64,000 bases of DNA from Clostridium jeddahitimonense (GCA_000753455.2 LM994670.1:1511874-1575873), one strand, 5' to 3'. Counted from the first letter of the stretch, positions 15,414-22,845 are shown. A program made the numbers and translations. The notes: generated by a model not told the origin, from the letters alone.

Positions 15414-17696
15414 ATGAAATATGTAAATAAAAGCATAAGAAAAAGCGACTCTATGTCACTATTAACAGGAAAACCAGTATATACAGAAGACTTAGCACCA
15501 AAGAATTGTCTAGTTGTTAAATTACTTAGAAGCCCACATGCTCATGCTTTAATAGAAAGTATAGATACTACAGTAGCTATGAAGGTTCCAGGGATTGAGT
15601 GCGTTTTAACCTATGAAGATATGCCTGGATCTAGATTTACTACAGCAGGTCAATCTTATCCTGAACCTAGTCCATATGATAGATTAATATTAGATAGAAG
15701 GTTAAGATGTGTAGGGGACCCAGTTGCTATAGTAGCAGGGGAAAGTGAGAAAGCTGTAAATAAGGCTATGAAACTTATTAAAGTTAAATATGAGGTTTTA
15801 GAAGCTGTTTTAGATTTTAGAACTGCTAAAGATAGCAATATATTAGTGCATCCTGAAGAAGATTTTAAGGCTTTATGTGATGTAGGAGCAGATAATAAGA
15901 GAAATCTTTGCTCAACAGGTGGATTTGAACATGGGAATTTAGAGGAAGAACTTAAAAGTTGTGACGTTATAATAGAAGAAACTTATCATACAAAAGCTAA
16001 TAATCAAGCTATGATGGAGACTTTTAGAACTTTTACAGAGCTTGATATTTATGGAAGATTAAATATAACTTCTGCAACTCAAGTTCCATTTCATGTAAGA
16101 CGTATAATTGCTAATGCACTGGAAATACCTAAATCTAAAGTTAGAGTTGTAAAGCCAAGGATTGGTGGAGGATTTGGAGCAAAGCAAAGTGCTGTAAGTG
16201 AAGTTTATCCAGCAATAGTAACTATGAAAACTGGTAAACCAGCAATGCTTATATTTAGTCGTAAGGAAAGTATGACAAATGGAAGTCCAAGACATGAAAT
16301 GGAGATACGTGTACGTTTAGGTGCGAATAAAGATGGGATAATCAAAGCAATAGAGATTAATACTTTATCTAATGCAGGAGCTTATGGCGAACATGGACCA
16401 ACAACAGTAGGATTAAGTGCTCATAAATCAATGCCTTTATACAGTACTCCTAGAGCTTATAAGTTTAATTATGATGTAGTATATACAAATACTATGGGAG
16501 CTGGAGCTTATAGAGGGTATGGAGCTACTCAAGGTATTTTTGCATTAGAATCTGCTGTAAATGAATTAGCAGCAAAACTAAATATGGATCCTATCAAATT
16601 GAGAGAACTTAATATGGTTAGAGAAGGGGATGTAATGCCTGCTTACTATGGAGAAGTTGCCAACAGCTGCGCATTAGATAGATGCTTAGAAAAAGCTAAA
16701 AATATGATTGATTGGGATAATAAATATCCAGCAAGAGATATGGGAAATGGAAAGATAAGATCAGTTGGTGTAGCTATGGCGATGCAAGGGTCAGGTATTT
16801 CTAGTGTGGATACTGCTGCTGTAGAAATTAAGCTTAATGATGATGGCTTCTACACATTGATGATTGGGGCAGCTGATATGGGGACAGGCTGTGATACTAT
16901 CTTAGCTCAAATAGCAGCAGATTGCTTAAATTGTGAAGTTGAAAATATAGTAGTTCATGGTGTTGATACAGACCAAAGTCCATATGATACAGGTTCTTAT
17001 GCTTCAAGTACTACATATGTAACTGGTGGAGCAGTTATTAAGACTTGTGAAACATTAAAGGCTAGGATGTTAGAAGAATCAGCTAAAATTCTTGAGTGTC
17101 CAATAGAAAACTTAGAGTTTGATGGAAAATCAATTCATTCGTACCAAGATGATAAGGAAATATCTCTAGTGGATTTAGCTAATAGATGTTTAGTTGGGGG
17201 AAGTAAAACAATTAGTGCTAGTGAGTCTCATTATTCAAAGACATCACCACCGCCATTTATGGTTGGAGCAGTTGAAGTAGAAATTGACAAATCAACTGGA
17301 AAACTTGATATAATAGATTATGTAGCAGTAGTTGATTGTGGGACTATGATAAATCCAAATTTAGCTAAGATACAAGCAGAAGGTGGAATAGTTCAAGGAA
17401 TAGGTATGGCATTATATGAAGATATATCTTATGATTTTAAAGGAAGAATGAGAAATGATTCATTTATGCAATATAAAATTCCATCAAGACTTGATGTAGG
17501 AAATATAAGAGTAGAATTTGAAAGTAGCTATGAGCCAAGTGGACCTTTTGGGGCAAAATCAATTGGAGAGATTGTTATAAACACACCATCTCCAGCATTG
17601 GCACATGCTGTTTATAATGCTACTAAAGTAAATATAAGAACACTTCCTATTACTGCTGAAAAAATAGCAATGGGAATGATGGAGAATGAGGATTAA
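15414..17696 (+). CDS. xdhA: molybdenum hydroxylase large subunit (selenium-dependent xanthine dehydrogenase type)
   Basis: A 760-residue molybdopterin-binding subunit, normal length for the three-subunit enzymes. Visible motifs: N-terminal SMSLLTGKPVYTEDL, the molybdopterin-binding GGGFGAKQSAV (about 252-262), MGAGAYRGYGATQGIFALE (about 361-379), and near the end PFGAKSIGEIVINTPSPAL with the Glu expected to act as active-site base. The reaction is hydroxylation of a purine or other N-heterocycle with water as oxygen source. Co-location with yqeB, yqeC, an XdhC-like factor and MocA argues for the selenium-containing variant; the selenium ligand is not encoded as selenocysteine, and no in-frame TGA is seen. 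Substrate (xanthine, purine or another heterocycle) is inferred from the neighbouring NCS2 permease. Confidence 0.92.
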   Translation: MKYVNKSIRKSDSMSLLTGKPVYTEDLAPKNCLVVKLLRSPHAHALIESIDTTVAMKVPGIECVLTYEDMPGSRFTTAGQSYPEPSPYDRLILDRRLRCVGDPVAIVAGESEKAVNKAMKLIKVKYEVLEAVLDFRTAKDSNILVHPEEDFKALCDVGADNKRNLCSTGGFEHGNLEEELKSCDVIIEETYHTKANNQAMMETFRTFTELDIYGRLNITSATQVPFHVRRIIANALEIPKSKVRVVKPRIGGGFGAKQSAVSEVYPAIVTMKTGKPAMLIFSRKESMTNGSPRHEMEIRVRLGANKDGIIKAIEINTLSNAGAYGEHGPTTVGLSAHKSMPLYSTPRAYKFNYDVVYTNTMGAGAYRGYGATQGIFALESAVNELAAKLNMDPIKLRELNMVREGDVMPAYYGEVANSCALDRCLEKAKNMIDWDNKYPARDMGNGKIRSVGVAMAMQGSGISSVDTAAVEIKLNDDGFYTLMIGAADMGTGCDTILAQIAADCLNCEVENIVVHGVDTDQSPYDTGSYASSTTYVTGGAVIKTCETLKARMLEESAKILECPIENLEFDGKSIHSYQDDKEISLVDLANRCLVGGSKTISASESHYSKTSPPPFMVGAVEVEIDKSTGKLDIIDYVAVVDCGTMINPNLAKIQAEGGIVQGIGMALYEDISYDFKGRMRNDSFMQYKIPSRLDVGNIRVEFESSYEPSGPFGAKSIGEIVINTPSPALAHAVYNATKVNIRTLPITAEKIAMGMMENED

Positions 17697-18252
17697 TTTA
17701 ATTTTATTAGCTTCAGGAAATAGTAAGAGGTTTAATGGGAATAAACTGTTAACTAATTTCAATAATAAACCACTATATATGCATACATTAGATAAGATAA
17801 AAAGTATAAAAGGTTTAAATAAAGTTATTGTAGTGACTAAATACGATGAAATAAAGTCAAAGTCTATAAATTTAGGTTTTGATGTCGTATTAAATCAAGA
17901 TAGTGATTTAGGTATATCTAATTCTATTATTTTAGGGATAAATAGAGATAAAAGTGCTGATGGATATATGTTTATGGTCTGTGATCAGCCTTTTATTAAA
18001 GTAAAAAGTATAAATAAATTAATAGAAGAATTTAATAGTTGTAATAAAGGGATATGTTCTGTAGGCTATAAAGATAGATTAGGAAATCCAAATATCTTTA
18101 GTAGTAGGTATTTGAATGACCTATTAAGTTTAAAGGATGATGTTGGTGGAAAGTATGTATTGAAAAAACATATAGATGACCTAAAGGTAATTCAGATTGA
18201 AGATGAAGAAGAGTTAAGGGATATAGATACTAGACAGGATATAGAACTATAA
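17686..18252 (+). CDS. mocA: molybdenum cofactor nucleotidyltransferase, MocA/MobA-like
   Basis: A 188-residue NTP-transferase-fold protein. N-terminal LILLASGNSKRFNGNKLLTNFNNKPL is the LAAG-x-S-x-R-x-G-x-x-K nucleotide-binding loop in slightly altered form (LLASGNSKRFNGNK); YMFMVCDQPFIK holds the metal-binding Asp. MocA makes molybdopterin cytosine dinucleotide for xanthine-dehydrogenase-type enzymes. The gene overlaps the large subunit gene by 11 bases, so it is translationally coupled. The altered LAAG loop is a mild oddity; cytidylyl versus another nucleotide cannot be decided from sequence. Confidence 0.88.
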   Translation: MRINLILLASGNSKRFNGNKLLTNFNNKPLYMHTLDKIKSIKGLNKVIVVTKYDEIKSKSINLGFDVVLNQDSDLGISNSIILGINRDKSADGYMFMVCDQPFIKVKSINKLIEEFNSCNKGICSVGYKDRLGNPNIFSSRYLNDLLSLKDDVGGKYVLKKHIDDLKVIQIEDEEELRDIDTRQDIEL

Positions 18253-18276
18253 ACCGAAAACTTAGCAATCCAATTA

Positions 18277-18305
18277 TTGACAAATTTCAGTTTTGATGAT
18301 ATTAT
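18277..18305 (+). promoter_or_regulatory. sigma-A promoter of the ECF/methyltransferase operon
   Basis: TTGACA (18277-18282), a 17-base spacer and TATTAT (18300-18305). Predicted transcript start is near 18312, which places a hairpin at the very 5' end of the leader. Confidence 0.8.
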
Positions 18306-18309
18306 AAAA

Positions 18310-18404
18310 GTGTCACGAAGACGAGTGAAAAATAAAAAACAAATAGGAATTTATTTATGTATATCACGAAGGTATAGCTTTTATTGCTATACCTTTTATT
18401 TTTA
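18310..18404 (+). promoter_or_regulatory. candidate cis-regulatory leader with two ACGAA-loop hairpins
   Basis: The leader holds two hairpins with the same five-base loop ACGAA: TGTC-ACGAA-GACG (18311-18323) and TATATC-ACGAA-GGTATA (18360-18376), 36 bases apart. The 3' arm of the second (18371-18376) is also part of the 5' arm of the terminator at 18369-18395, so the two structures exclude each other: hairpin 2 would permit read-through into the ECF transporter gene. This resembles guanidine-II (mini-ykkC) RNAs, which pair two ACGR loops, but those loops are four bases closed by G-C. The ligand, if any, is unknown. Confidence 0.5.
18369..18404 (+). terminator. leader terminator upstream of ECF S-component gene
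   Basis: AAGGTATAGC (18369-18378) pairs perfectly with GCTATACCTT (18386-18395); TTATTTTTAT follows. It lies between the promoter at 18277 and the gene start at 18427, so it is either an attenuator or the end of the upstream operon, or both. Confidence 0.85.
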
Positions 18405-18426
18405 TAATTAAATGGGGGTAATTAAA

Positions 18427-18957
18427 ATGAACGAAAAAACAAAAGGCTTAGTATGGGCATCACTTTTTTTAGCTATCGGTATTGTTATTCCTTATATCTT
18501 TCACGTAACTGGTCTACCAGGTCAAGTGTTTTTGCCAATGCATATTCCAGTGATTTTATGTGGTTTAATCTTAGGGGGAAAATATGGATTGCTAGTAGGT
18601 GTATTATCACCACTGGTTAATTCAGCTATTTTAGGAATGCCTCCAATTTTTCCAACAGGAGTAGCGATGGTTTTTGAACTTGCGACATATGGATTTATTA
18701 CAGGAGTACTTTATAAAGGAAAGAAGTACAACATATTCATGTCACTAATAATCGCTATGATTTTAGGAAGAGTAGTTTCGGGAATTGCTAATTATATATT
18801 ACTAACAGTTGGTGGAAGTGGCTTTATACTAAGTGCCTTTATAACTGGGACTTTTGTAAAAGGTGTATGGGGAATGATTATACAGTTAATATTAATACCA
18901 ATATTAGTTAAAGTTATAGAGAAGGTAAAGAAAGGAAATGTACTTGTAAATGAATAA
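18427..18957 (+). CDS. ECF transporter S component, substrate unknown
   Basis: A 176-residue integral membrane protein with about five to six hydrophobic segments. The pattern FLPMHIPVILCGLILGGKYGLLVGVLSPLV and the PTGVAMVFELATYGFITG segment are typical of S components of energy-coupling-factor vitamin transporters. S components bind the vitamin-like substrate and share a common EcfAA'T motor encoded elsewhere. The ATG with GGGGG eight bases upstream is preferred over the earlier in-frame ATG. It is cotranslated with a methyltransferase (8-base overlap) behind a structured leader, and it follows a molybdopterin-enzyme locus, so a pterin- or cofactor-like substrate is conceivable but unproven. 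Confidence 0.85.
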   Translation: MNEKTKGLVWASLFLAIGIVIPYIFHVTGLPGQVFLPMHIPVILCGLILGGKYGLLVGVLSPLVNSAILGMPPIFPTGVAMVFELATYGFITGVLYKGKKYNIFMSLIIAMILGRVVSGIANYILLTVGGSGFILSAFITGTFVKGVWGMIIQLILIPILVKVIEKVKKGNVLVNE

Positions 18958-19519
18958 TAGAGAGTTTTTTAATGATTTGGCATATAAGTGGGATAGTATG
19001 TGCCATCATGATGATGATAAAATAAGGAAGATAATTGATTTGTCTAATGTAAAAGAAGATGCAAAGATACTTGATATAGGCACAGGAACAGGTATATTAA
19101 TAAGTTATTTATTAGAAAAATCACCTAAAGAGATAGTTGCAGTAGATATTTCAGAAAATATGATAGAAGTTGCGAAAAGTAAATATAAAGACCGAAATGT
19201 AAAGTTTGTTGTAACTGATATTATGGATTTTGATGGAGAAAATTTTGACTATATATTTATATATTCTGCATATCCTCATTTTGGAGATAAAGAAAAGTTG
19301 TTTAATCATTTATCAAAGCTTCTAAATAAATCAGGTAAAGTAATAATTGCACATTCTCAAAGTAGAGATGAGATAAATCATGTGCATTCAAAAGCTAAGG
19401 AAGTTAAAGAAGACGTATTATTATCAGCAGAAGAAAATATAAAAATTATTAATAAATACCTAAAGGCAGATAAGAGTATTGATGATGCTGAAATGTATTA
19501 TATATCAGCTGTTTTATAA
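18950..19519 (+). CDS. class I SAM-dependent methyltransferase
   Basis: A 189-residue methyltransferase with motif I ILDIGTGTGILISYL (about 40-54), motif II VAVDISENMIEVAKSKY (about 64-80), VKFVVTDIMDF and FDYIFIYSAYPHF. No fused domain. It overlaps the ECF S-component gene by 8 bases and closes the operon with a strong terminator, so it may act on the compound that transporter imports. It begins FFNDLAYKWDSMC, a feature of the small ubiE-like clostridial group. Substrate unknown. Confidence 0.87.
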   Translation: MNNREFFNDLAYKWDSMCHHDDDKIRKIIDLSNVKEDAKILDIGTGTGILISYLLEKSPKEIVAVDISENMIEVAKSKYKDRNVKFVVTDIMDFDGENFDYIFIYSAYPHFGDKEKLFNHLSKLLNKSGKVIIAHSQSRDEINHVHSKAKEVKEDVLLSAEENIKIINKYLKADKSIDDAEMYYISAVL

Positions 19520-19532
19520 AGATAAATTTTAT

Positions 19533-19568
19533 AGGGTATATGAATTAGTTCATATACCTTATTATTTT
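19533..19568 (+). terminator. terminator of the ECF/methyltransferase operon
   Basis: AGGGTATATGAA (19533-19544) with TTCATATACCTT (19549-19560), one G-T pair, then a T-rich stretch. Confidence 0.88.
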
Positions 19569-19633
19569 TTAATTACAAAATATATATTTATATTATAATT
19601 AATATAAATATTGGAAATAAGGAGATTATATTA

Positions 19634-20413
19634 ATGTATAAGGAAAAGTTAATGTATGTTGTGGAAGAGAATTTTAAAATAGCCAAAGATAACTTTTATA
19701 TTTCTAAAGAAGGAAATAAGGTGGAACTTGATACTAAGGTTAAGGATATGATAGATAAAACTGAAGTTGTAAGTAATGAAGTAACATATGTTAATAATTA
19801 TAAAGATATTCAAAATAATTATGTGGTTAGAGATAATATTATAAATACAGGGACTATAGATGCTATTTTAAAATTAAGAAGCGAAGGAGTAATTGGCAAT
19901 ATAATAGCTTTAAATTTTGCAAGTGCTATTAATCCAGGTGGTGGATATTTAATGGGAAGTAAAGCTCAAGAGGAAAGTTTATGTAGGGCTTCTATGCTAT
20001 ATGAAAGCTTGAAAAAACAGAATGATTTTTATGAGTTTAACAGAGAAAATTATACACCTTTATATAATGATAGAATGCTTTATGTTCCTGATGTACCTAT
20101 AATCAGAAATGATAATCTTGAACTTTTAAATAATTATGAGTTAGCTTCTTTTATAGTATCTCCAGCTGTAAACAAAAGAAAAGCATATGCAGAAGGTATA
20201 AGGGATGAAAAATTAATAGTTGATATTATGGGTAAGAGAATAGAGAAGATAGTAAAGCTAGCGATAAGTAAAAATCCTACTGCATTAATATTAGGAGCAT
20301 TTGGATGCGGGGTTTTTGGAAATGATAGAGAAGTTGTTTATGATATTTTTGAGAAATACATTAGAAAGTTGATGCCAATAGAAATAAAAGTTATTTTTGC
20401 TGTAATTCCATAG
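19634..20413 (+). CDS. bacterial-type poly(ADP-ribose) glycohydrolase, TIGR02452 family
   Basis: A 259-residue macrodomain protein of the TIGR02452/DUF2263 group. NFASAINPGGGYLMGSKAQEESLCR (about 95-119) contains the GGG-x7-QEE signature of bacterial-type PARG, where the second Glu is catalytic; the later LILGAFGCGVFGND is the usual diphosphate-binding loop. It should hydrolyse ADP-ribose polymers or ADP-ribosyl adducts in the cytoplasm. Start ATG with AAGGAG upstream. It is a single-gene unit between two terminator-like hairpins, without a partner ADP-ribosyltransferase in the window, so its role (DNA repair, defence, detoxification) is open. Confidence 0.9.
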   Translation: MYKEKLMYVVEENFKIAKDNFYISKEGNKVELDTKVKDMIDKTEVVSNEVTYVNNYKDIQNNYVVRDNIINTGTIDAILKLRSEGVIGNIIALNFASAINPGGGYLMGSKAQEESLCRASMLYESLKKQNDFYEFNRENYTPLYNDRMLYVPDVPIIRNDNLELLNNYELASFIVSPAVNKRKAYAEGIRDEKLIVDIMGKRIEKIVKLAISKNPTALILGAFGCGVFGNDREVVYDIFEKYIRKLMPIEIKVIFAVIP

Positions 20414-20430
20414 TCTATAGATAAAAGTTA

Positions 20431-20461
20431 AAGGTAGAGGATATATTATATCATCTACCTT
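20431..20461 (+). terminator. hairpin after PARG-like gene, weak terminator
   Basis: AAGGTAGA (20431-20438) pairs with TCTACCTT (20454-20461), extended inside by GATAT/ATATC after one mismatch. No real T-run follows (ACTAAATAATAA), so termination is uncertain. Confidence 0.5.
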
Positions 20462-20520
20462 ACTAAATAATAAAAGCGTATTATAAATAAAACTTAATAT
20501 TATGTAATTATAAAAGTAGA

Positions 20521-20548
20521 TTGACCCGATTTATGTAACATATATAAT
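20521..20548 (+). promoter_or_regulatory. sigma-A promoter of the C_GCAxxG_C_C gene
   Basis: TTGACC (20521-20526), a 16-base spacer and TATAAT (20543-20548), 20 bases before the ATG at 20568. Confidence 0.75.
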
Positions 20549-20567
20549 TAAATATAGAGGTGATAAT

Positions 20568-21026
20568 ATGAGGACAAGCGATATAGATATTAACAAAATT
20601 AGGGAAACAGCAGAAAATTATTATAGAAATGGAGACTTCTTTTGTTCGGAAGCAATAGTTAAAACTATTAAAGATGAGTTTAAATTACCTATATCAGATG
20701 AAATTGTTGCTGCAGCGTCAGGATTTCCTATAGGAATAGGTGGCTCAGGGTGTACTTGTGGAGCTGTATCTGGTGGAGTTATGGCATTGGGATTAGTTTT
20801 TGGTAGACAAGTAGCTAAAGATCCCAAAGTGCGTAAAACTATGGAATTAACAAAAGAATTACATGAAAAGTTTAGAAATAACCACAAGAGCTTATGTTGC
20901 AGAATACTAACTAAAGGATTAGATATGGGGTCAGGAGAGCATAAGGAACAATGTATATCATTTACTGGTGAAGTGGCAGAGGAAGTAGCTAAAATCATAG
21001 TGAGAGAATTAAATTTAGAAAAATAA
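20568..21026 (+). CDS. C_GCAxxG_C_C family redox protein
   Basis: A 152-residue cysteine-rich protein. The family signature is a lone Cys (FFCSEAIV, about 26), then G-C-x-C-G-A-x-x-G-G (GSGCTCGAVSGG, about 61-72) and a C-C pair (SLCCRIL, about 109) plus a final Cys (QCISFTG). These cysteines probably bind a metal or iron-sulfur cluster; the biochemical role is unknown, although members are often encoded near redox enzymes in anaerobes. The ATG has GAGGTGA upstream, behind a good promoter. Cytoplasmic, monocistronic. Confidence 0.88.
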   Translation: MRTSDIDINKIRETAENYYRNGDFFCSEAIVKTIKDEFKLPISDEIVAAASGFPIGIGGSGCTCGAVSGGVMALGLVFGRQVAKDPKVRKTMELTKELHEKFRNNHKSLCCRILTKGLDMGSGEHKEQCISFTGEVAEEVAKIIVRELNLEK

Positions 21027-21036
21027 TAAAAAATAC

Positions 21037-21065
21037 TTGAATTTCCAAAAAACGAAATGTATAAT
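21037..21065 (+). promoter_or_regulatory. sigma-A promoter of the His-leader/ABC transporter unit
   Basis: TTGAAT (21037-21042), 17-base spacer, TATAAT (21060-21065). Predicted start near 21072, about 22 bases before the leader peptide ATG. Confidence 0.82.
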
Positions 21066-21093
21066 TATAACAAATAAAATTTGGAGGAATATT

Positions 21094-21144
21094 ATGAAAG
21101 CATTTAATTTTGTTAAAGAAAATTTAATACATCATCATACCTAG
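21094..21144 (+). CDS. putative histidine-rich leader peptide
   Basis: A 16-codon frame, MKAFNFVKENLIHHHT, with a strong GGAGG six bases before the ATG and a good promoter 30 bases upstream. Three consecutive CAT (His) codons lie just before the end, at 21130-21138. The stop is followed by a folded RNA and an intrinsic terminator before an amino-acid ABC transporter. That is the layout of ribosome-mediated transcription attenuation (as in the enterobacterial his leader), which is rare in Firmicutes, where T-boxes usually do this job. The frame and its signals are seen; translation and attenuation are inferred. Confidence 0.65.
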   Translation: MKAFNFVKENLIHHHT

Positions 21145-21207
21145 AGACTTGATCTGTTTAAAAGCAGATACAGGTCTATTTGGAGTTAGGCTTGTATCTC
21201 TAGGTAT
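21137..21207 (+). promoter_or_regulatory. structured leader RNA (three-way junction) overlapping the leader peptide stop
   Basis: ATACCTAGAGA (21137-21147, covering the last His codon and the stop) pairs perfectly with TCTCTAGGTAT (21197-21207). Inside lie two further stems: ATCTG/CAGAT (about 21152-21172) and ACAGGTCTA/TAGGCTTGT (about 21170-21195). A ribosome paused on the His codons would cover the 5' arm of the outer stem. GGCTTG of the inner stem can alternatively pair with TAAGCC at 21235-21240, the foot of the terminator; this antiterminator is short, so the switch is not proven. Confidence 0.55.
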
Positions 21208-21235
21208 AATAAATTAAGTGCAATCATAATTTGTT

Positions 21236-21271
21236 AAGCCATGTAGGAGTATAAGCCTACATGGCTTTTTT
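21236..21271 (+). terminator. leader terminator before the amino-acid ABC transporter
   Basis: AAGCCATGTAGG (21236-21247) pairs perfectly with CCTACATGGCTT (21256-21267), followed by T residues. It precedes the substrate-binding protein gene by about 55 bases and follows the leader peptide, so it is the expected attenuator. Confidence 0.92.
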
Positions 21272-21324
21272 GTTATATAAAAATGCAATAATTTAAATAT
21301 TTATTTTAAAAGGAGGAAAAGTAT

Positions 21325-22140
21325 ATGAAAACTAAAAAAATGTTAAAAGGTGTAATGATAGGACTTGTTGTAGCAGCTGCACTATGGATGGTAGGTTGCT
21401 CAAATAGCAGTAGAAGTGAAGGTAGTACTTTAGATAAGGAAGTACTAGTTGTTGGAATGGATGATGCTTTCGCTCCAATGGGGTTTAAGGATCAAGACGG
21501 AAATATTACAGGATTTGATGTTGATTTAGCTAAAGCTTTAGGAGAAAAATTAAATAAGGAGATTAAATTTCAGCCTATTGATTGGACTATGAAAGAAACT
21601 GAATTAGACTCAGGCAACATAGATTTAATATGGAATGGATATACAATAACTGAGGAAAGAAAGGAAAAAGTTACTTTTTCAGCTCCTTACTTAAAAAATA
21701 GACAAGTTATAGTTACATTAAGTAATAGTGAGCTTAATTCAAAAGCTGATTTAAGTGGTAAAAAGGTAGGAGCTCAAGATCAATCATCTGCTGTAAGTGC
21801 TATGGAAAAAGATGATGAGTTATACAAAACCTTTGATGGTGGAAAGGCGATCACTTTTGAAGATAATAATCAGGCTTTAATGGATTTGCAAGCAGGAAGA
21901 ATTGATGCAGTAGTAGCTGATGAAATATTAGTTAGATATTATATAGAGTTAAAAGGTGAAGATAAATATAAGATTTTAGAAGATGATTTTGGCGATGAGG
22001 AATATGGTGTAGGAATGAGAAAGGGAGATGATAAGATGGTAGAAGCTTTTAATGAAGCATTTAAAGCAATGTCTCAGGAAGGAAAGCTAAAAGAAGTATC
22101 TGAAAAGTGGTTTGGGGAAGATATAACAATAATAAAATAG
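21325..22140 (+). CDS. polar amino-acid ABC transporter, substrate-binding lipoprotein
   Basis: A 271-residue family 3 solute-binding protein. A signal peptide ends in the lipobox WMVGC, so the protein is anchored by a lipidated Cys at about residue 25. The mature part has the family start VLVVGMDDAFAPMGFKDQDGNITGFDVDLAKAL, then the hinge strands and IDWTMKETELDSGNIDLIWNGYTITEER. AAGGAGG precedes the ATG. With the permease and ATPase genes downstream it forms a complete importer. The His-codon leader upstream suggests histidine as substrate; sequence alone shows only a polar amino acid. Confidence 0.92.
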   Translation: MKTKKMLKGVMIGLVVAAALWMVGCSNSSRSEGSTLDKEVLVVGMDDAFAPMGFKDQDGNITGFDVDLAKALGEKLNKEIKFQPIDWTMKETELDSGNIDLIWNGYTITEERKEKVTFSAPYLKNRQVIVTLSNSELNSKADLSGKKVGAQDQSSAVSAMEKDDELYKTFDGGKAITFEDNNQALMDLQAGRIDAVVADEILVRYYIELKGEDKYKILEDDFGDEEYGVGMRKGDDKMVEAFNEAFKAMSQEGKLKEVSEKWFGEDITIIK

Positions 22141-22159
22141 GTAGTTAGGAGCAGGAAAA

Positions 22160-22834
22160 ATGGATACTATAATTAAATTTTTTAAGGAAATTTTAAATTA
22201 TTCACTTATATTGATGCCTCAAGTTTTAGAAGGATTAAAAGTTACATTGATAATTTTCATATTGACTTTAATACTATCTATTCCTTTAGGGATAATAGTA
22301 GCTTTAGGAAGAAGATCAAAAATAAAATTAATAAGCAAAGTAACAGGTACCTATGTATTAATAATGAGAGGAACTCCTTTATTGCTGCAGATAGTATTCA
22401 TTTTCTTTGGTCTTCCAAATTTGAATATAGTTATTGATAGGTTTCCAGCAGCTATAATAGCATTTACTTTAAATTATGCAGCATATTTCGGAGAGATATT
22501 TAGAGCAGGTATAGCATCAGTAAGTGTTGAACAATATGAAGCAGCTAAGGTTTTAGGATTATCCAAAAGAGATACTTTTTTTAGAATAATATTACCTCAA
22601 GCTTTTAAAACGGTATTACCACCTATAGCAAATGAAATTGTAACATTAGTGAAAGACACAGCGTTAGTTTATGTAATAGGATTAGATGAATTGTTAAGAG
22701 TGGGGAAGATAGCTTGCAACAGAGATTCTTCATTAATTCCACTTATAGTAATTGGAGTAGTATATATGATTTTAATTGGAATATTAAGTAAGATATTAAA
22801 TAAGGTAGAAAAGAAATTTGAATACTATAGTTAA
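22160..22834 (+). CDS. polar amino-acid ABC transporter, permease
   Basis: A 224-residue HisM/GlnP-type permease with about five transmembrane segments. The EAA loop reads EAAKVLGLSKRDTFFRIILPQAFKTVLPP (about 133-161), where the ATPase docks. One permease gene is present, so it probably works as a homodimer. It lies 19 bases after the binding protein and 11 bases before the ATPase gene. Confidence 0.93.
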   Translation: MDTIIKFFKEILNYSLILMPQVLEGLKVTLIIFILTLILSIPLGIIVALGRRSKIKLISKVTGTYVLIMRGTPLLLQIVFIFFGLPNLNIVIDRFPAAIIAFTLNYAAYFGEIFRAGIASVSVEQYEAAKVLGLSKRDTFFRIILPQAFKTVLPPIANEIVTLVKDTALVYVIGLDELLRVGKIACNRDSSLIPLIVIGVVYMILIGILSKILNKVEKKFEYYS

Positions 22835-22845
22835 GAGGTGGAATT

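Noticed and set aside
16059..16295. Minus-strand frames inside the hydroxylase large subunit gene and similar antisense frames elsewhere
   Set aside because: They are complementary-strand shadows of strongly conserved genes, without binding sites or recognisable products.
15414..17696. Selenocysteine in the molybdenum hydroxylase
   Set aside because: The reading frame has no in-frame TGA; selenium in this enzyme class is a cofactor ligand, not an encoded residue.
18311..18376. Guanidine-II (mini-ykkC) riboswitch as a firm call
   Set aside because: Two hairpins with shared ACG loops are present, but loops are five bases with C-G closing pairs and the genes are not guanidine exporters, so it is reported only as a candidate of unknown class.
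21121..21271. T-box leader before the amino-acid transporter
   Set aside because: No T-box consensus (GGGTGG-x-ACCGCG type) or long stem I is visible; a His-codon frame with terminator fits better.
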